Positions 1 to 10,387 of a stretch of 64,000 bases of DNA are shown piece by piece (position 1 is the stretch's first letter; the number at the start of each line of letters is the position of its first letter). This DNA comes from an uncultured Clostridia bacterium (GTDB lineage: Bacteria > Bacillota > Limnochordia > Darwinibacteriales > DTU012), in contig FIZJ01000016.1 of the NCBI GenBank assembly GCA_900019385.1, forward strand, positions 1 to 64,000, in the 5' to 3' direction. The translations under genes and the position numbers were made by a program. The notes under the pieces are model-generated. The model ran no database searches. It was not told where the DNA came from and saw nothing but the letters and a program-made list of their open reading frames with translations.

Positions 1-380
1 TCCGGGCCCAGCAGTGTTTCAAACAAACCAGTGTTGGCGTCGAAGCACGATGAATACAGGATGGTGTCCTCTGTCTCCAAAAAACCAGAGATTTTCGCTT
101 CCAGTTCCTTGTGGACAGTCTGAGTGCCGCAGATGAAACGGACCGAGGACAAGCCGTACCCATATTGATCATAGCTTTGCTTTGCCGCTTCGATTACTTT
201 CGGGTGATTGGCCAGCCCCAGGTAGTTGTTGGCACACATGTTTAGTACCTGCTTGTGGCTGATAGTGTCTATATAGGCGCTTTGCGGTGTGGTGATCACT
301 CGTTCGTCTTTCCACAAACCGCTGGCTTTGATTGTCTCCGCCTGTTCTATGAAGTAACGGTATGCGCTCTTCATCTTCAT
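1..380 (-). CDS. kbl: Glycine C-acetyltransferase (2-amino-3-ketobutyrate CoA ligase), 3' part outside window
   Basis: Reverse-strand translation [33 protein letters not shown]...[48 protein letters not shown] is Kbl-like. It overlaps the tdh stop by 4 nt. Confidence 0.9.
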   Translation of the reverse strand, partial: MKMKSAYRYFIEQAETIKASGLWKDERVITTPQSAYIDTISHKQVLNMCANNYLGLANHPKVIEAAKQSYDQYGYGLSSVRFICGTQTVHKELEAKISGFLETEDTILYSSCFDANTGLFETLLGP

Positions 381-1405
381 TCCTCCCAGTTCAGAATCAC
401 TTTGCCCGACAATCCGCTTTTCATCACCGCGAAACCTTGCTCAAACTCGGTGTAGTGGAAGCGGTGGGTGATGACCGGTGAAATATCCAAGCCGCTTTCA
501 ATCATGGTGGTCATTTTATACCATGTCTCATACATTTCCCTGCCGTAAATGCCTTTGATGGTGATGCCGCTGAACACGACCTTGTTCCAATCGATTTGGG
601 TGTCGGATTTCATGATTCCCAGCATCGCGATTTTGCCGCCGTGACACATCAGGTCCAGCATGCTTCTGAAAGCGTCGCCTGAACCGGACATTTCCAACCC
701 AACATCAAAACCCTCTTTCATCCCCAGCTTATGCATGACGTCAGCCAGGTTATCGCGGCGCACATCCACAGTGAGAGTAGCCCCCATTTTCTTGGCAAGT
801 TCCAGCCGGTAGGGAATCAGATCGGTGACAACAACGTGGCGGGCGCCAGCATGCTTGGCGACCGCCGCGGCCATACATCCTATCGGGCCTGCTCCAGTGA
901 TCAGCACATCCTCCCCCAACAGATCGAAGGCCAAAGCGGAGTGGACAGCGTTGCCGAGGGGATCGAAACAGCTTAAAACGTCCAGATCGATGTTGGGATT
1001 GCATAGCCACACATTGGACGCGGGAATCGCAACGTACTCAGCAAAAACGCCTGGGCGGTTCACACCTACTCCCAAGGTTTTGTTGCACAGATGGCGGCGC
1101 CCGGCCAGGCAGTTCCGACATCTCCCACAAACCAGGTGGCCCTCGGCCGAAACCAAATCACCGACTTCAAAACCACTTACATTCTCACCCATGGCAGCAA
1201 TTCGTCCGACAAATTCATGGCCAATTACCATCGGCACCGGAATGGTGGCTTCTGCCCATTGATCCCAATCGTAAATATGCACATCAGTCCCGCAGATCGA
1301 TGTCTTGATCACTTTGACCAGCACATCATTCTTGCCGATCGCCGGAATCGGCACTTCGTCCAACCACAAACCTGGTCTCCGGTATTTCTTGACTAAAGCT
1401 TTCAT
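377..1405 (-). CDS. tdh: L-threonine 3-dehydrogenase
   Basis: [21 protein letters not shown]...[11 protein letters not shown]...GHEFVGRI...[15 protein letters not shown], a zinc MDR dehydrogenase. It neighbours kbl. ORF is open to 1450; start chosen at MKALV. Confidence 0.93.
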   Translation of the reverse strand: MKALVKKYRRPGLWLDEVPIPAIGKNDVLVKVIKTSICGTDVHIYDWDQWAEATIPVPMVIGHEFVGRIAAMGENVSGFEVGDLVSAEGHLVCGRCRNCLAGRRHLCNKTLGVGVNRPGVFAEYVAIPASNVWLCNPNIDLDVLSCFDPLGNAVHSALAFDLLGEDVLITGAGPIGCMAAAVAKHAGARHVVVTDLIPYRLELAKKMGATLTVDVRRDNLADVMHKLGMKEGFDVGLEMSGSGDAFRSMLDLMCHGGKIAMLGIMKSDTQIDWNKVVFSGITIKGIYGREMYETWYKMTTMIESGLDISPVITHRFHYTEFEQGFAVMKSGLSGKVILNWEE

Positions 1406-1520
1406 TGTGTCCATCGCCGACAGCCCCCTCCGCAGATTTCTTTCAAACATTACTTTAGGCTTTTACCAGCCGAATCCCTTTCACTGAAACCTTCTATTAA
1501 TAAAAAAGGACACCAGCATC

Positions 1521-2534
1521 TTATTTTGCCGGTGCCGGATCCTTCCTTTTGATTAAATGACAAGCTGCGAGGTGGTCTTCCCCAACCGAAACCAAATCCG
1601 GTTCCACAGTGCGGCAGACATCCATCGCATACGGGCACCGGGTATGGAACCGGCATCCCGGAGGCGGGTTGATCGGGCTGGGGATCTCTCCCTTGAGCAG
1701 GATGGGCTTCATCTTCACTTTTGGATCGGGTACTGGGATTGCGGAAATCAGTGCCTGGGTATATGGATGAAGCGGATTGCCGTAGAGCTCTTCACGACAG
1801 GCCATCTCCACGATTTTGCCCAAATACATCACGGCCACACGATGGGCAATCACCTTCACCAAACTGAGATCGTGTGAAATAAATAGGTACGACAAGCCGA
1901 ATTGATCCTGCAGATCCATCAGCAGGTTGGCAACCTGCGCTTGAATAGACACATCGAGTGCCGAAACAGGCTCATCGCAAACAACCAGCTTCGGGCTCAA
2001 GGCCAATGCTCTTGCAATGCCGACGCGCTGCCTCTGGCCCCCGGAGAACTCATGGGGATATCTTCTGGCCAACCTGGGATCCAATCCTACCAGATCCATA
2101 AGCTCTGCCACTCTTCGGCCAAGGGCGGCTCCTGCGGCTGCTTTGTGGATCCGGAGCGGTTCCGCGATGATATCCTCCACCGTCATGCGGGGATTGAGAG
2201 AACCGTACGGGTCCTGAAAAATGATCTGCATTTCTCTGCGAAGCGCTCTCAGTTCCCGGCTGTCCAGCGCCCGGACATCTATTCCTGAGAAAACAATCGA
2301 ACCGGAAGTAGCCTCAATCAGTCTGAGCACCAAAAGGCCGGTAGTGGATTTACCGCAGCCTGACTCACCCACCAAGCCCAGGGTCTCTCCCGGCATGATA
2401 GTAAAGCTGATCCCGTCCACCGCTTTCACAGCGCCCACTTGTCTGCTAATAAGCATTCCTTTGGTGATCGGGAAATGTTTAACGAGGTTGTCCACGCAAA
2501 GCAGAGGCTTAGAGTCAAACATTGCCTGATTCAC
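1521..2534 (-). CDS. Oligopeptide/dipeptide ABC transporter ATP-binding protein (OppF/DppF family)
   Basis: Walker [12 protein letters not shown], signature [15 protein letters not shown], Walker [13 protein letters not shown], and the C-terminal oligo_HPY motif [17 protein letters not shown]. Confidence 0.92.
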   Translation of the reverse strand: MNQAMFDSKPLLCVDNLVKHFPITKGMLISRQVGAVKAVDGISFTIMPGETLGLVGESGCGKSTTGLLVLRLIEATSGSIVFSGIDVRALDSRELRALRREMQIIFQDPYGSLNPRMTVEDIIAEPLRIHKAAAGAALGRRVAELMDLVGLDPRLARRYPHEFSGGQRQRVGIARALALSPKLVVCDEPVSALDVSIQAQVANLLMDLQDQFGLSYLFISHDLSLVKVIAHRVAVMYLGKIVEMACREELYGNPLHPYTQALISAIPVPDPKVKMKPILLKGEIPSPINPPPGCRFHTRCPYAMDVCRTVEPDLVSVGEDHLAACHLIKRKDPAPAK

Positions 2535-3183
2535 CTGCTATCTCAATTGTGCCGCCTCGGCTGCGGAGCAGGATGCCTTCCGTCGGGAGCCACATGGTTT
2601 CAACAGCTATGGGACGCTCGCCGTCGGCCAGCAGATAAGACAGTTTTAGAAGCGGCTGATCATCACGGTGAAGCAAAAGCCTGCTGATAGCTGGCTGATC
2701 CGCCGCCACTTCAACCCATGACTGCCGCAGTTGGATTTGCTTCACTGTCTTCGCAGACGTCAAAACATGGCGGAGTGGCCCGCCAAGGTCGTCAACCCCC
2801 ACTTCAATTTCCAAACAGGTTGTCAACTGACAGAAACAGGGAGTGTTATCCAAATGGTGCAGTTTGCTAACGCACAGCAGTTCTGATTCGGGATCAAGCC
2901 CAAGCAGTTCCGCAATGGCGGGATCTTTGGTTTTTACCAACCTGATGTGGGGATCAATCACTTGTACCGGTGCCTGTCTGCGCCTTTGGTACAGCTGATG
3001 CTCCATATGTTTGGCATACTGTTTGCGCATCTGCGTCAAAGAGAGGTTGGCTTCCGACAGAATGGTCCGGACATAGCGGGGGGTAGTCCGCACTTGAGCT
3101 GCAATTTCTTCGATGCTGAGAAATGGATCGCTCTGAACTACCTTGATAACCCTCGCCTTGATTGTTTGATCAGCCATCTTCAA
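2515..3183 (-). CDS. Transcriptional regulator: N-terminal HTH plus UTRA-like effector domain
   Basis: N-terminus [26 protein letters not shown] reads as HTH. C-terminus [27 protein letters not shown]...[10 protein letters not shown] resembles UTRA. Confidence 0.65.
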   Translation of the reverse strand: MKMADQTIKARVIKVVQSDPFLSIEEIAAQVRTTPRYVRTILSEANLSLTQMRKQYAKHMEHQLYQRRRQAPVQVIDPHIRLVKTKDPAIAELLGLDPESELLCVSKLHHLDNTPCFCQLTTCLEIEVGVDDLGGPLRHVLTSAKTVKQIQLRQSWVEVAADQPAISRLLLHRDDQPLLKLSYLLADGERPIAVETMWLPTEGILLRSRGGTIEIAGESGNV

Positions 3184-3203
3184 CCCTCACCGTCCCGCTG
3201 CAC

Positions 3204-4238
3204 TTACATAACGCGCCGCAATGCGTCATTCGGAGTCACGCCCGGCAGGCGACCACGCTTGGCCAGCGGTTGGCCGTTGACCTCTTTGATGTCCATTGTC
3301 ATATCAATCGGCACAGAGCTTGATATGTAACTGCCTACACCAAACGCATCCACTCCAGCCTCAGAGAGCAGCCGGATCTTCTCCAGATCCAAACCACCGG
3401 ACGCAAAGATCTTCACCTGCGTGTACCCAGCCAAATCCAGTTTGGCCCTCAGCTCTCTTACCAATGCCGCAGTCACACCGCCCCTTTCGCCCGGTGTATC
3501 AATCCGGATTGCTTCGAGACGCGCGCCCAGGGCTTTCCCAACCCGAAGGCTTTCTTCAACCTCGTCCTTGAACGTGTCCACCAAGATGGTCCGCGGTGAA
3601 TCGGGCGGCATGATCTGATCATACATTTCCGCTGCTTTGACCGTATCGCCGACTATCAGGAATAAAGCGTGGGGAACGGTCCCCGAAGGCTCCAACCCTG
3701 CAAGTTTGGCACCTAAAACACATGACGCTCCGTTGGCCCCTCCCACAATTGCAGCTCGCTCCATCACAGGAGCCACAGCCGGATGCACATGGCGGGCTCC
3801 GAAACAGAAAAAGGGTTTGTCCCCCGTTACCTTTTTCACTTCGTATGCGGCGGTCGCCCATCCACTGGAGTGAGCCAGAATGCCCAAGATCGCTGTTTCA
3901 TAGATACCGAAATCAGCATAACGGCCGCGGATGCGCATCACCACATCTTTCGCTTTAAACGGCGATCCTTCAGGCAAGGCCTCCACCTCGACCTCCAAAC
4001 CCTTAAGCAGGTTCAAGGCCTCCTCCACGCCGGCGATGATCCCGTCGCGCCTGGGGAATATCTCCGCCGTTACTTGCGAGTCACGGTAGCCGAATGATTC
4101 GAGAATCTGTTTGGTTTTGACAAAATACACGTCGGTAGTCAACCCGGCCAGGATTTCATCGTGGTTTGCCGAATACAGCCGGCGGTCTTGTTCAACCTGG
4201 TAGTTGGTCACATCCTGTATCGATTGCAGTCGCTTCAT
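3204..4238 (-). CDS. Nicotinate phosphoribosyltransferase
   Basis: GARHVHPAVAPVMERAAIVGGANGASCVLGA...GTVPHALFLIVGDT...ILVDTFKDE...KIFASGGLDLEKI is NAPRTase-like. Confidence 0.88.
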   Translation of the reverse strand: MKRLQSIQDVTNYQVEQDRRLYSANHDEILAGLTTDVYFVKTKQILESFGYRDSQVTAEIFPRRDGIIAGVEEALNLLKGLEVEVEALPEGSPFKAKDVVMRIRGRYADFGIYETAILGILAHSSGWATAAYEVKKVTGDKPFFCFGARHVHPAVAPVMERAAIVGGANGASCVLGAKLAGLEPSGTVPHALFLIVGDTVKAAEMYDQIMPPDSPRTILVDTFKDEVEESLRVGKALGARLEAIRIDTPGERGGVTAALVRELRAKLDLAGYTQVKIFASGGLDLEKIRLLSEAGVDAFGVGSYISSSVPIDMTMDIKEVNGQPLAKRGRLPGVTPNDALRRVM

Positions 4239-4260
4239 GGCTCTTCTCCTCTCAGGATAT

Positions 4261-4866
4261 CTAGCGCTGTTGATATATCTTCTGATATATGCCCCATGTG
4301 TGTGCTATTCGCTGCATATACACCCGGGTTTCCCTGAAGGGAATGTCGGAAATTGCCGCGAATGTCCCATCCCACTGCTTGTCTGACAGCCATTTCTGAA
4401 CATTCCCTTGCCCTCCGTTGTAGGCGGCCAAGGCTGCCGTCAAACTAAGGAAATGGCTGCGCAGATAATCAAGGTACCAGCATCCCAACATGATGTTGAG
4501 CTCAGGGTCTTTCAAGTCTTCCAGCTGGTATGCGATTCCAGTCCGTTCACTGATCCATGCCGCTGTCTCCGGCATCAACTGCATCAATCCTGTGGCGCCT
4601 TTGGCAGAAACAGCTTCTGTGTTCCATTTGCTTTCCACGTGAATCAGGGCGGCAATCAGATACGGATCTAGCTCGAACCGCTGGGCGTGCTCGAAAACAA
4701 TTTCTTCATAGTGAAAAGGATAGATCAACTTCATGATCGGTTTAACCAAGAACAGCAGATAAATACCGGCTGTCAGGATGGCGATGGTTACAATCAGTCG
4801 TGCCTTCTGGCTCAAGCAAAACACCCCGGAGATTACTCTCTTCCTCATTCTATAATTCGCTGCCAC
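4261..4866 (-). CDS. Lytic transglycosylase (SLT domain), membrane anchored
   Basis: N-terminal TM; LIAALIHVESKWNTEAVSAKGATGLMQLMPETAAWI...AAYNGGQGNVQKWL is the SLT catalytic signature. Confidence 0.92.
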   Translation of the reverse strand: MAANYRMRKRVISGVFCLSQKARLIVTIAILTAGIYLLFLVKPIMKLIYPFHYEEIVFEHAQRFELDPYLIAALIHVESKWNTEAVSAKGATGLMQLMPETAAWISERTGIAYQLEDLKDPELNIMLGCWYLDYLRSHFLSLTAALAAYNGGQGNVQKWLSDKQWDGTFAAISDIPFRETRVYMQRIAHTWGIYQKIYQQR

Positions 4867-5438
4867 AATCTGTCAACTTGCAGCTGCGTTTCTAAAACGG
4901 TTCCACTGTTGTCGATGACAAAGTCGGCAAGCTGGCGTTTTAGTTCAATTGGCCACTGCGCTCTGATCCGCCTCAACGCCTCCGCTTCAGTCAAGCTATC
5001 CCGCTGCATCAACCTTGCCAGCTGCACATGCTCAGGGACATACACCACGACGACAAAATTGATCCATGTTTGACAGTTGGTTTCATAGAGCAAAGGAATG
5101 TCCGCGAAAACCACTCTGCCGTTTTGCTCAAGAATTCTCGCCTCGGTTTTGATCTGCTCGAACACCAGTGGATGGATAATACTTTCCAAACGCCTGCGCT
5201 TTGCTTCATCCTCAAAGATCAAGGATGCGAGTTTCTTCCTGTCGATCTCCCGCTCGGGAGTGGCCACTTCCGGGAATGCTTCCAACACACCGTACCAACC
5301 GGGCTCGCCGGGGGCGGTGACAGCTTTGGCGATTTGATCGGCATCAATAATAGAAGCGCCGCATTGTTTTAGCATCCGGGCCACAGTGCTTTTTCCTGTG
5401 GCAATCGATCCGGTCAATCCATACAACCTGGATCCCAC
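4845..5438 (-). CDS. coaE: Dephospho-CoA kinase
   Basis: GLTGSIATGKSTVARMLKQCGASIIDADQIA...HPLV...FADIPLLYE. Confidence 0.95.
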   Translation of the reverse strand: MGSRLYGLTGSIATGKSTVARMLKQCGASIIDADQIAKAVTAPGEPGWYGVLEAFPEVATPEREIDRKKLASLIFEDEAKRRRLESIIHPLVFEQIKTEARILEQNGRVVFADIPLLYETNCQTWINFVVVVYVPEHVQLARLMQRDSLTEAEALRRIRAQWPIELKRQLADFVIDNSGTVLETQLQVDRLWQRIIE

Positions 5439-6259
5439 CTTTGACAGTTCGGGCAGAAGTGTGTGCCCCTGCCCCCCACCTTGATCTTTTCAATCAAGGT
5501 TCCGCAGTTCCCGCATGGTTTGCCGGTTCGGCGGTAAACTTCGAGTTTGTTCTGAAAACTGCCGGTATCTCCACTGCCGGTGCGGTAATCTCTGATCGTG
5601 GTGCCGTGGTTGGCGATAGCCTCTTTTAGGACAGCGACGATACTAGAGTGCAGCGCTTCGATCTCACTATCAGATAAACAGGCGCCGGGCTTGAGCGGAT
5701 GAATTCCTGCCCTGTAAAGGGCCTCATCCGCATATATATTCCCCAATCCGGCAACTTTAGTCTGGTCCAGCAGAATGGTTTTGATCGCCCGGACAGACCG
5801 CACTCCGTCAGCAAGCACTTCCCAGGTGAACTCCGACGACAACGGTTCGGGCCCCAAAGTGATAAGGCCGCGGATGTGTCCGTAATTCCCCTTTTTTACC
5901 AAGTACAGAGTGCCGAACTTCCGCTGATCGACAAAGCGAAGTTCTCCGTTGTTCTCAAACCAAAACCGGGCGGAGACGTGTTTTTGCAGCGGCAGATCCT
6001 GCTTGGGCCGATAGATCAGCTGCCCTGTCATTCTTAAGTGAGCGACAAGCTCAAGTTTTTGATCCAAGGAGATTATCAAATATTTGCCCCGGCGCATGAT
6101 ACCTGTGATGGTGCGCCGGTAAAGGCTGCGGCAAAACTCATCCGCATTGTTTTGAGGCAGCGCTCTGTGATGGCAGACAGCACAGCGTTCAATGCGTTTA
6201 CCTACAATGACCGGTTCCAATGTCCGGCGTACTGTTTCCACTTCCGGCAGTTCAGGCAC
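5414..6259 (-). CDS. mutM: Formamidopyrimidine-DNA glycosylase
   Basis: N-terminal MPELPEVETVRRTL, GLGNIYADEALYRAGIHP, and C-terminal zinc finger CGNCGTLIEKIKVGGRGTHFCPNCQ. Confidence 0.97.
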   Translation of the reverse strand: MPELPEVETVRRTLEPVIVGKRIERCAVCHHRALPQNNADEFCRSLYRRTITGIMRRGKYLIISLDQKLELVAHLRMTGQLIYRPKQDLPLQKHVSARFWFENNGELRFVDQRKFGTLYLVKKGNYGHIRGLITLGPEPLSSEFTWEVLADGVRSVRAIKTILLDQTKVAGLGNIYADEALYRAGIHPLKPGACLSDSEIEALHSSIVAVLKEAIANHGTTIRDYRTGSGDTGSFQNKLEVYRRTGKPCGNCGTLIEKIKVGGRGTHFCPNCQRWDPGCMD

Positions 6260-8863
6260 TTAATTCACCTCGATCGCATCCACATGCTCCCAATCATTTC
6301 CGGCTTTCAGGTCCACCACCAGCGGTACCTTAAGATCCAGCACTGTTTCCATGTTCTCTTTGACTATCTTGGCCACTTCCTCCAGTTCATGCGCTGGTAC
6401 CTCAAACACCAATTCATCATGAACTTGGAGCAGCATCCTGGCTTTCACTTTACAGGCTTTGAAAGCCTGATCGATCCTCAACATGGCCATCTTGATAATA
6501 TCCGCCGCGCTGCCTTGAATCGGCGTGTTCATGGCTGTGCGTTCTGCAAACGAGCGCCGCGGGTAGTTTTTGCTGGTGATATCCGGCAGATAGCGCCGAC
6601 GGTTCAGGATGGTCGTCACATAACCGGTTTCCCGGGCCGAGCTGACCATATGGTCCAAATACGCCTTGACCTGCGGGTAACGGGCGAAATACTGGTCAAT
6701 ATATTTCTGAGCCTGAGCTTGGGACAGATTGGCTCCTTTCGCCAAGCCAAAACTGCTGATTCCATAGACTATGCCGAAATTGATCGCCTTGGCCGAATCC
6801 CTCTGTTCTGGAGTCACAGCATCCAGCGGGATCCCCATCACTTCCGCCGCAGTGCGGCGGTGAATATCCATGCCCGAAGTAAACGCCTCGATCATGCCCT
6901 GATCCCCCGACAGGTGGGCCAGCACCCTCAGTTCAATCTGAGAATAGTCGGCAGACAACAGCAGGCAACCGGCTTCCGGTTCAAAAGCGGAGCGGATTCT
7001 CCGCCCTTCGGCAGTCCGGACCGGGATGTTTTGTAGATTTGGATTCGCGCTGCTTAGACGCCCTGTGGCCGTGATCGCTTGGTTGAAGGTGGTGTGAATC
7101 CGGCCGGTTTCCGGGTTGATCAGGCCGACCAAGGCGTCAGCGTACGTCGTCTTTAGTTTGTTGATCTGCCGGTATGTCAAAATCTTGGCCACAAATGGAT
7201 GGAAACTAAGCTGCTCCAAGACTTCGGCATCGGTGGAAGGCCCAGTCTTAGTCTTTTTCAAAACCGGCAGCTTCATTTGTTCATAAAGGATCGCCGCCAG
7301 CTGTTTCGGCGAATTGATGTTGAACTCGGTGCCGGCCAACTTATAGATTTCATCTGTCAGCTGGGTTAGCTGTTCTTCCATTTCCGCGGAGATACGCTGC
7401 AGTTTTTCCGGGTTGCAGCGGATACCGGCAAGTTCCATCTTGGCTAATACCTTGGCTAGTGGTAGTTCCACATCATGATAGAGGTGCAGCATGCCAAGAG
7501 CGTTAATCTCCTTTTCCAAAACCTCACCCAATGCCAGGACCCGCAGTGCTTTCGCCGCAGCTTGAGCGGGTTGGGGGCCAACCTCAGAAAGAGGCGGCAA
7601 GTTTCCATAACGCACCGAGAGAACCGAAAGATCCCCTTTCGCTGACGGATCCAAGACATACGCGGCAAGCGCCAGGTCGCCGGCAATGTGAAAGTCTTCG
7701 ATGCTGCCTCCGTGCCGGGCGCACAACTTGGCCAGGCTCTTCGAATCGCTGGAGTAGAGAGTCAGATGGGCGCTGTTCTCCTTTAACAATAAGACAGCGG
7801 AGCCCCAATCCTGGCGATCAATATACCAAGGTTCACCGCCGCATGCTATCGCCATGTGCTCCCCATCGTAGTAAACACCGCACTGCCGGGCCGAGGCGAG
7901 AGATGAAGCCAGCTGAGGTAGTTGATCAGGCCGGAAATAGACGTACTCTGATGTATCAAGGCTTTGACCGGCGTACGCTGCGTCCGCCACCTCTTCTTCG
8001 ATCCCGTGTTCCTTTTCCAGCCGCTCAATCAGACTTTTGAACTCCAGTTCTCTGAACAGCGAAATAAGCTTTTGCACATCGGCGCTGGGTTTGGATGCAA
8101 AGTCGACTGTGATGGGGATTTGGCAGTCAATGGTCGCAAGCTCCCTGCTCAGATAAGCCAGTTCTTTGTGGGTGGCTAGTCTCTCCTTGAGCTTGCCCTG
8201 TTCTTGCTCAAGGTTTTCGTAGATTCCGTCGATGCTGCCGTATTTCTGCAAAAGTTTGAGAGCAGTCTTTTCTCCTACACCGGGAACACCGGGAATGTTA
8301 TCGGAACTGTCGCCCATCAGGCCTTTAAGATCGATGACTTGCTCAGGGCTGAGCTGGTACCGTATGCGCAGTGCTTCGGGATCCACAAAGTCCAGTTCCT
8401 TGATCCCTTTTTTGGTAAGCAGGACCGTTGTCCGGCCCGACACCAACTGCAAAGCGTCCCGATCACCTGTCACTATGTAGACTTGGTACCCTTCGGCCTC
8501 ACCCTTTTTTGCTGTGGTCCCGATAATATCATCCGCCTCATACCCAGGCAGTTCCAAACGCTCAATCCCCCAGGCATCGAGAACGGATTTGACTAGATCG
8601 ACTTGTGGTTTCAGATCGTCAGGCATGCCTTTACGGTTGGCCTTGTATTCTTCATAGGCTTGGTGGCGGAATGTAGGCCCTGAAACGTCAAAAGCGACGT
8701 ATATCTTGTCGGGCTGATAATCGTCGAGCAAGCGGTAAAGCATTGTGACGAAGCCGTACACAGCGTTGGTCGGCACTCCATGAACAGTGGTCAAGGGCGG
8801 CAGCGCATAATATGCCCGGTTAAGCAAACTGTTGCCGTCGATCAAAAACAGCTTCTGTTCCAC
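6260..8863 (-). CDS. polA: DNA polymerase I
   Basis: 5'-3' exonuclease domain (LFLIDGNSLLNRAYYAL) and family A polymerase motifs (SADYSQIELRVLAHLS, RDSAKAINFGIVYGIS, LLQVHDELVFEVP). Central exo domain looks degenerate. Confidence 0.97.
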   Translation of the reverse strand: MEQKLFLIDGNSLLNRAYYALPPLTTVHGVPTNAVYGFVTMLYRLLDDYQPDKIYVAFDVSGPTFRHQAYEEYKANRKGMPDDLKPQVDLVKSVLDAWGIERLELPGYEADDIIGTTAKKGEAEGYQVYIVTGDRDALQLVSGRTTVLLTKKGIKELDFVDPEALRIRYQLSPEQVIDLKGLMGDSSDNIPGVPGVGEKTALKLLQKYGSIDGIYENLEQEQGKLKERLATHKELAYLSRELATIDCQIPITVDFASKPSADVQKLISLFRELEFKSLIERLEKEHGIEEEVADAAYAGQSLDTSEYVYFRPDQLPQLASSLASARQCGVYYDGEHMAIACGGEPWYIDRQDWGSAVLLLKENSAHLTLYSSDSKSLAKLCARHGGSIEDFHIAGDLALAAYVLDPSAKGDLSVLSVRYGNLPPLSEVGPQPAQAAAKALRVLALGEVLEKEINALGMLHLYHDVELPLAKVLAKMELAGIRCNPEKLQRISAEMEEQLTQLTDEIYKLAGTEFNINSPKQLAAILYEQMKLPVLKKTKTGPSTDAEVLEQLSFHPFVAKILTYRQINKLKTTYADALVGLINPETGRIHTTFNQAITATGRLSSANPNLQNIPVRTAEGRRIRSAFEPEAGCLLLSADYSQIELRVLAHLSGDQGMIEAFTSGMDIHRRTAAEVMGIPLDAVTPEQRDSAKAINFGIVYGISSFGLAKGANLSQAQAQKYIDQYFARYPQVKAYLDHMVSSARETGYVTTILNRRRYLPDITSKNYPRRSFAERTAMNTPIQGSAADIIKMAMLRIDQAFKACKVKARMLLQVHDELVFEVPAHELEEVAKIVKENMETVLDLKVPLVVDLKAGNDWEHVDAIEVN

Positions 8864-9090
8864 CTGTTCTCCCCCATTTCTTCCCTAAACAATTCCACAC
8901 TTTCATATAAATACCTTTTAATTTTCCATCCTCGGCCTGTGGCGCCAAACCTTGACTTAAACGGTTACTATTACATAGAGGGATACTGTTGCGGGATACG
9001 AATTAAAAGTGTAATATACATGTGCAATATAATATGAGTCATATTGAGAACCTATCATTTTTATCTCTCAGCGAAAGGAGACGATTTATC

Positions 9091-10314
9091 GTGAAGAAGC
9101 TATCAATAGTATTAATAATCGTCATGCTCTTATTCGCCGCAAATGCAGCGGCCGCAGATATCTATCCTGACATTGAGGGCAGCTGGGCTCGAGAAGCCAT
9201 CAAAACTCTTGCCGGACGCGGTATCTTCGATGGTATATACGAGGGGGCATTCCTACCCAACCACAGTGTCACCAGAGAAGAACTGATCGCACTTGCGGCC
9301 AGGTGCTTCGACCTTGCCTCGGCAGACCAGCAAACCCTGTACAGCTGGCTGGACCATCTTCTGCCGATGGCAGAAAGTGAAACAGCCGAAGGCGATTTTG
9401 CTACACGCGCCGAACTGGTGGCTGTGGTGGGGCGGCTGTTGGGATTGGCCAATTATGGAGTTGATGTGGAAAACTGGTACCCCACCTTTGACGACATTGA
9501 CCGCAGCCATCCTTTGTTTGCCGTTGTGGAACTGGCCAACAGGCTGGATCTGCTGCCAACCTATGTGATCAACCGGTTTGAACCAGAACGGTTGGCATCC
9601 CGCGCGGAAACGGCTGCTGTACTGCATGCGGCGCTGAGCCTTGACACCGTGTCCGGGCAAATAGCCGAGGTTCATCAAGGGTCAAACCGGATTATCGTCA
9701 AAACCGGCGACGATCAATATCGCTCGCTGCCGGTGGCGGCTGACACTTTGATCCTGGCCAAAGGCCAAAACCGGAAACTCGACCAGATCACCAAGGGAGC
9801 TCATTTGCAGGCTTTTCATGACCTTCAGGGCAATCTGGCTCTGGTCAACGTCGAATCCGCGGTTGGCACCGGGAACCTACTCCAAGGTTTGGCCGGCCTG
9901 CTGAAGGGTATGCAGGAGACTATTGCAGTTCCGTCTCTCAAGCTGGACAATATGAATCTTGACAGCTTGATCAGCAAAGACACTCTTGCGGCTATAGGCG
10001 AGGTATTGACACCCGAACAGCTGATGGCAATCATTTCAGGCGACTGGTCCGGTGCCGGAGAGAACTTTCGCGCGAGCCTTTTCGGGCAGTTGGTGGAACT
10101 AGGCCTTACTCCATGGGAAGTGGAAGCTGTTTTGGCTCAAGACTGGGCGGCGCTGGGTGACATGGGCATGGACCGCGTAGCCACCTTGCTCTCTGATTAT
10201 ATCGGTGTCTCGCCTGAAATATTCTACACCGCCATCAATCAAGACTGGGCAAAACTTTACGAGTATGCCCAGGTGGAAATCGCCCAAAGACTGTTAAGCG
10301 CTCTCACAATGTAA
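9091..10314 (+). CDS. Secreted S-layer-homology (SLH) domain protein with three C-terminal ~34-aa repeats
   Basis: SD gaaaggag then GTG at 9091; signal peptide VKKLSIVLIIVMLLFAANAAAA; SLH-like DIYPDIEGSWAREAIKTLAGRGIFDGIYEGAFLPNHSVTREELIALAAR. Confidence 0.8.
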   Translation: MKKLSIVLIIVMLLFAANAAAADIYPDIEGSWAREAIKTLAGRGIFDGIYEGAFLPNHSVTREELIALAARCFDLASADQQTLYSWLDHLLPMAESETAEGDFATRAELVAVVGRLLGLANYGVDVENWYPTFDDIDRSHPLFAVVELANRLDLLPTYVINRFEPERLASRAETAAVLHAALSLDTVSGQIAEVHQGSNRIIVKTGDDQYRSLPVAADTLILAKGQNRKLDQITKGAHLQAFHDLQGNLALVNVESAVGTGNLLQGLAGLLKGMQETIAVPSLKLDNMNLDSLISKDTLAAIGEVLTPEQLMAIISGDWSGAGENFRASLFGQLVELGLTPWEVEAVLAQDWAALGDMGMDRVATLLSDYIGVSPEIFYTAINQDWAKLYEYAQVEIAQRLLSALTM

Positions 10315-10336
10315 TACAACCTTATGAACTGCCAAA

Positions 10337-10367
10337 GACAAGCCCACTCTAAACAAGTGGGCTTGTC
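10337..10367. terminator. Hairpin between convergent SLH and nrdJ genes
   Basis: gacaagcccact-N7-agtgggcttgtc, perfect 12-bp stem; weak T-tract. Confidence 0.6.
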
Positions 10368-10387
10368 CTGTGTTCTGGCAGCAGTTA

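Noticed and set aside
6038-7036. 332-aa plus-strand ORF
   Set aside because: Fully antisense to polA; no recognisable domain, amino-acid composition typical of shadow ORFs.
9091-10314. SLH protein as an OmpM-type outer-membrane tether
   Set aside because: Has SLH-like sequence, but the C-terminus is helical DW repeats rather than a beta-barrel.
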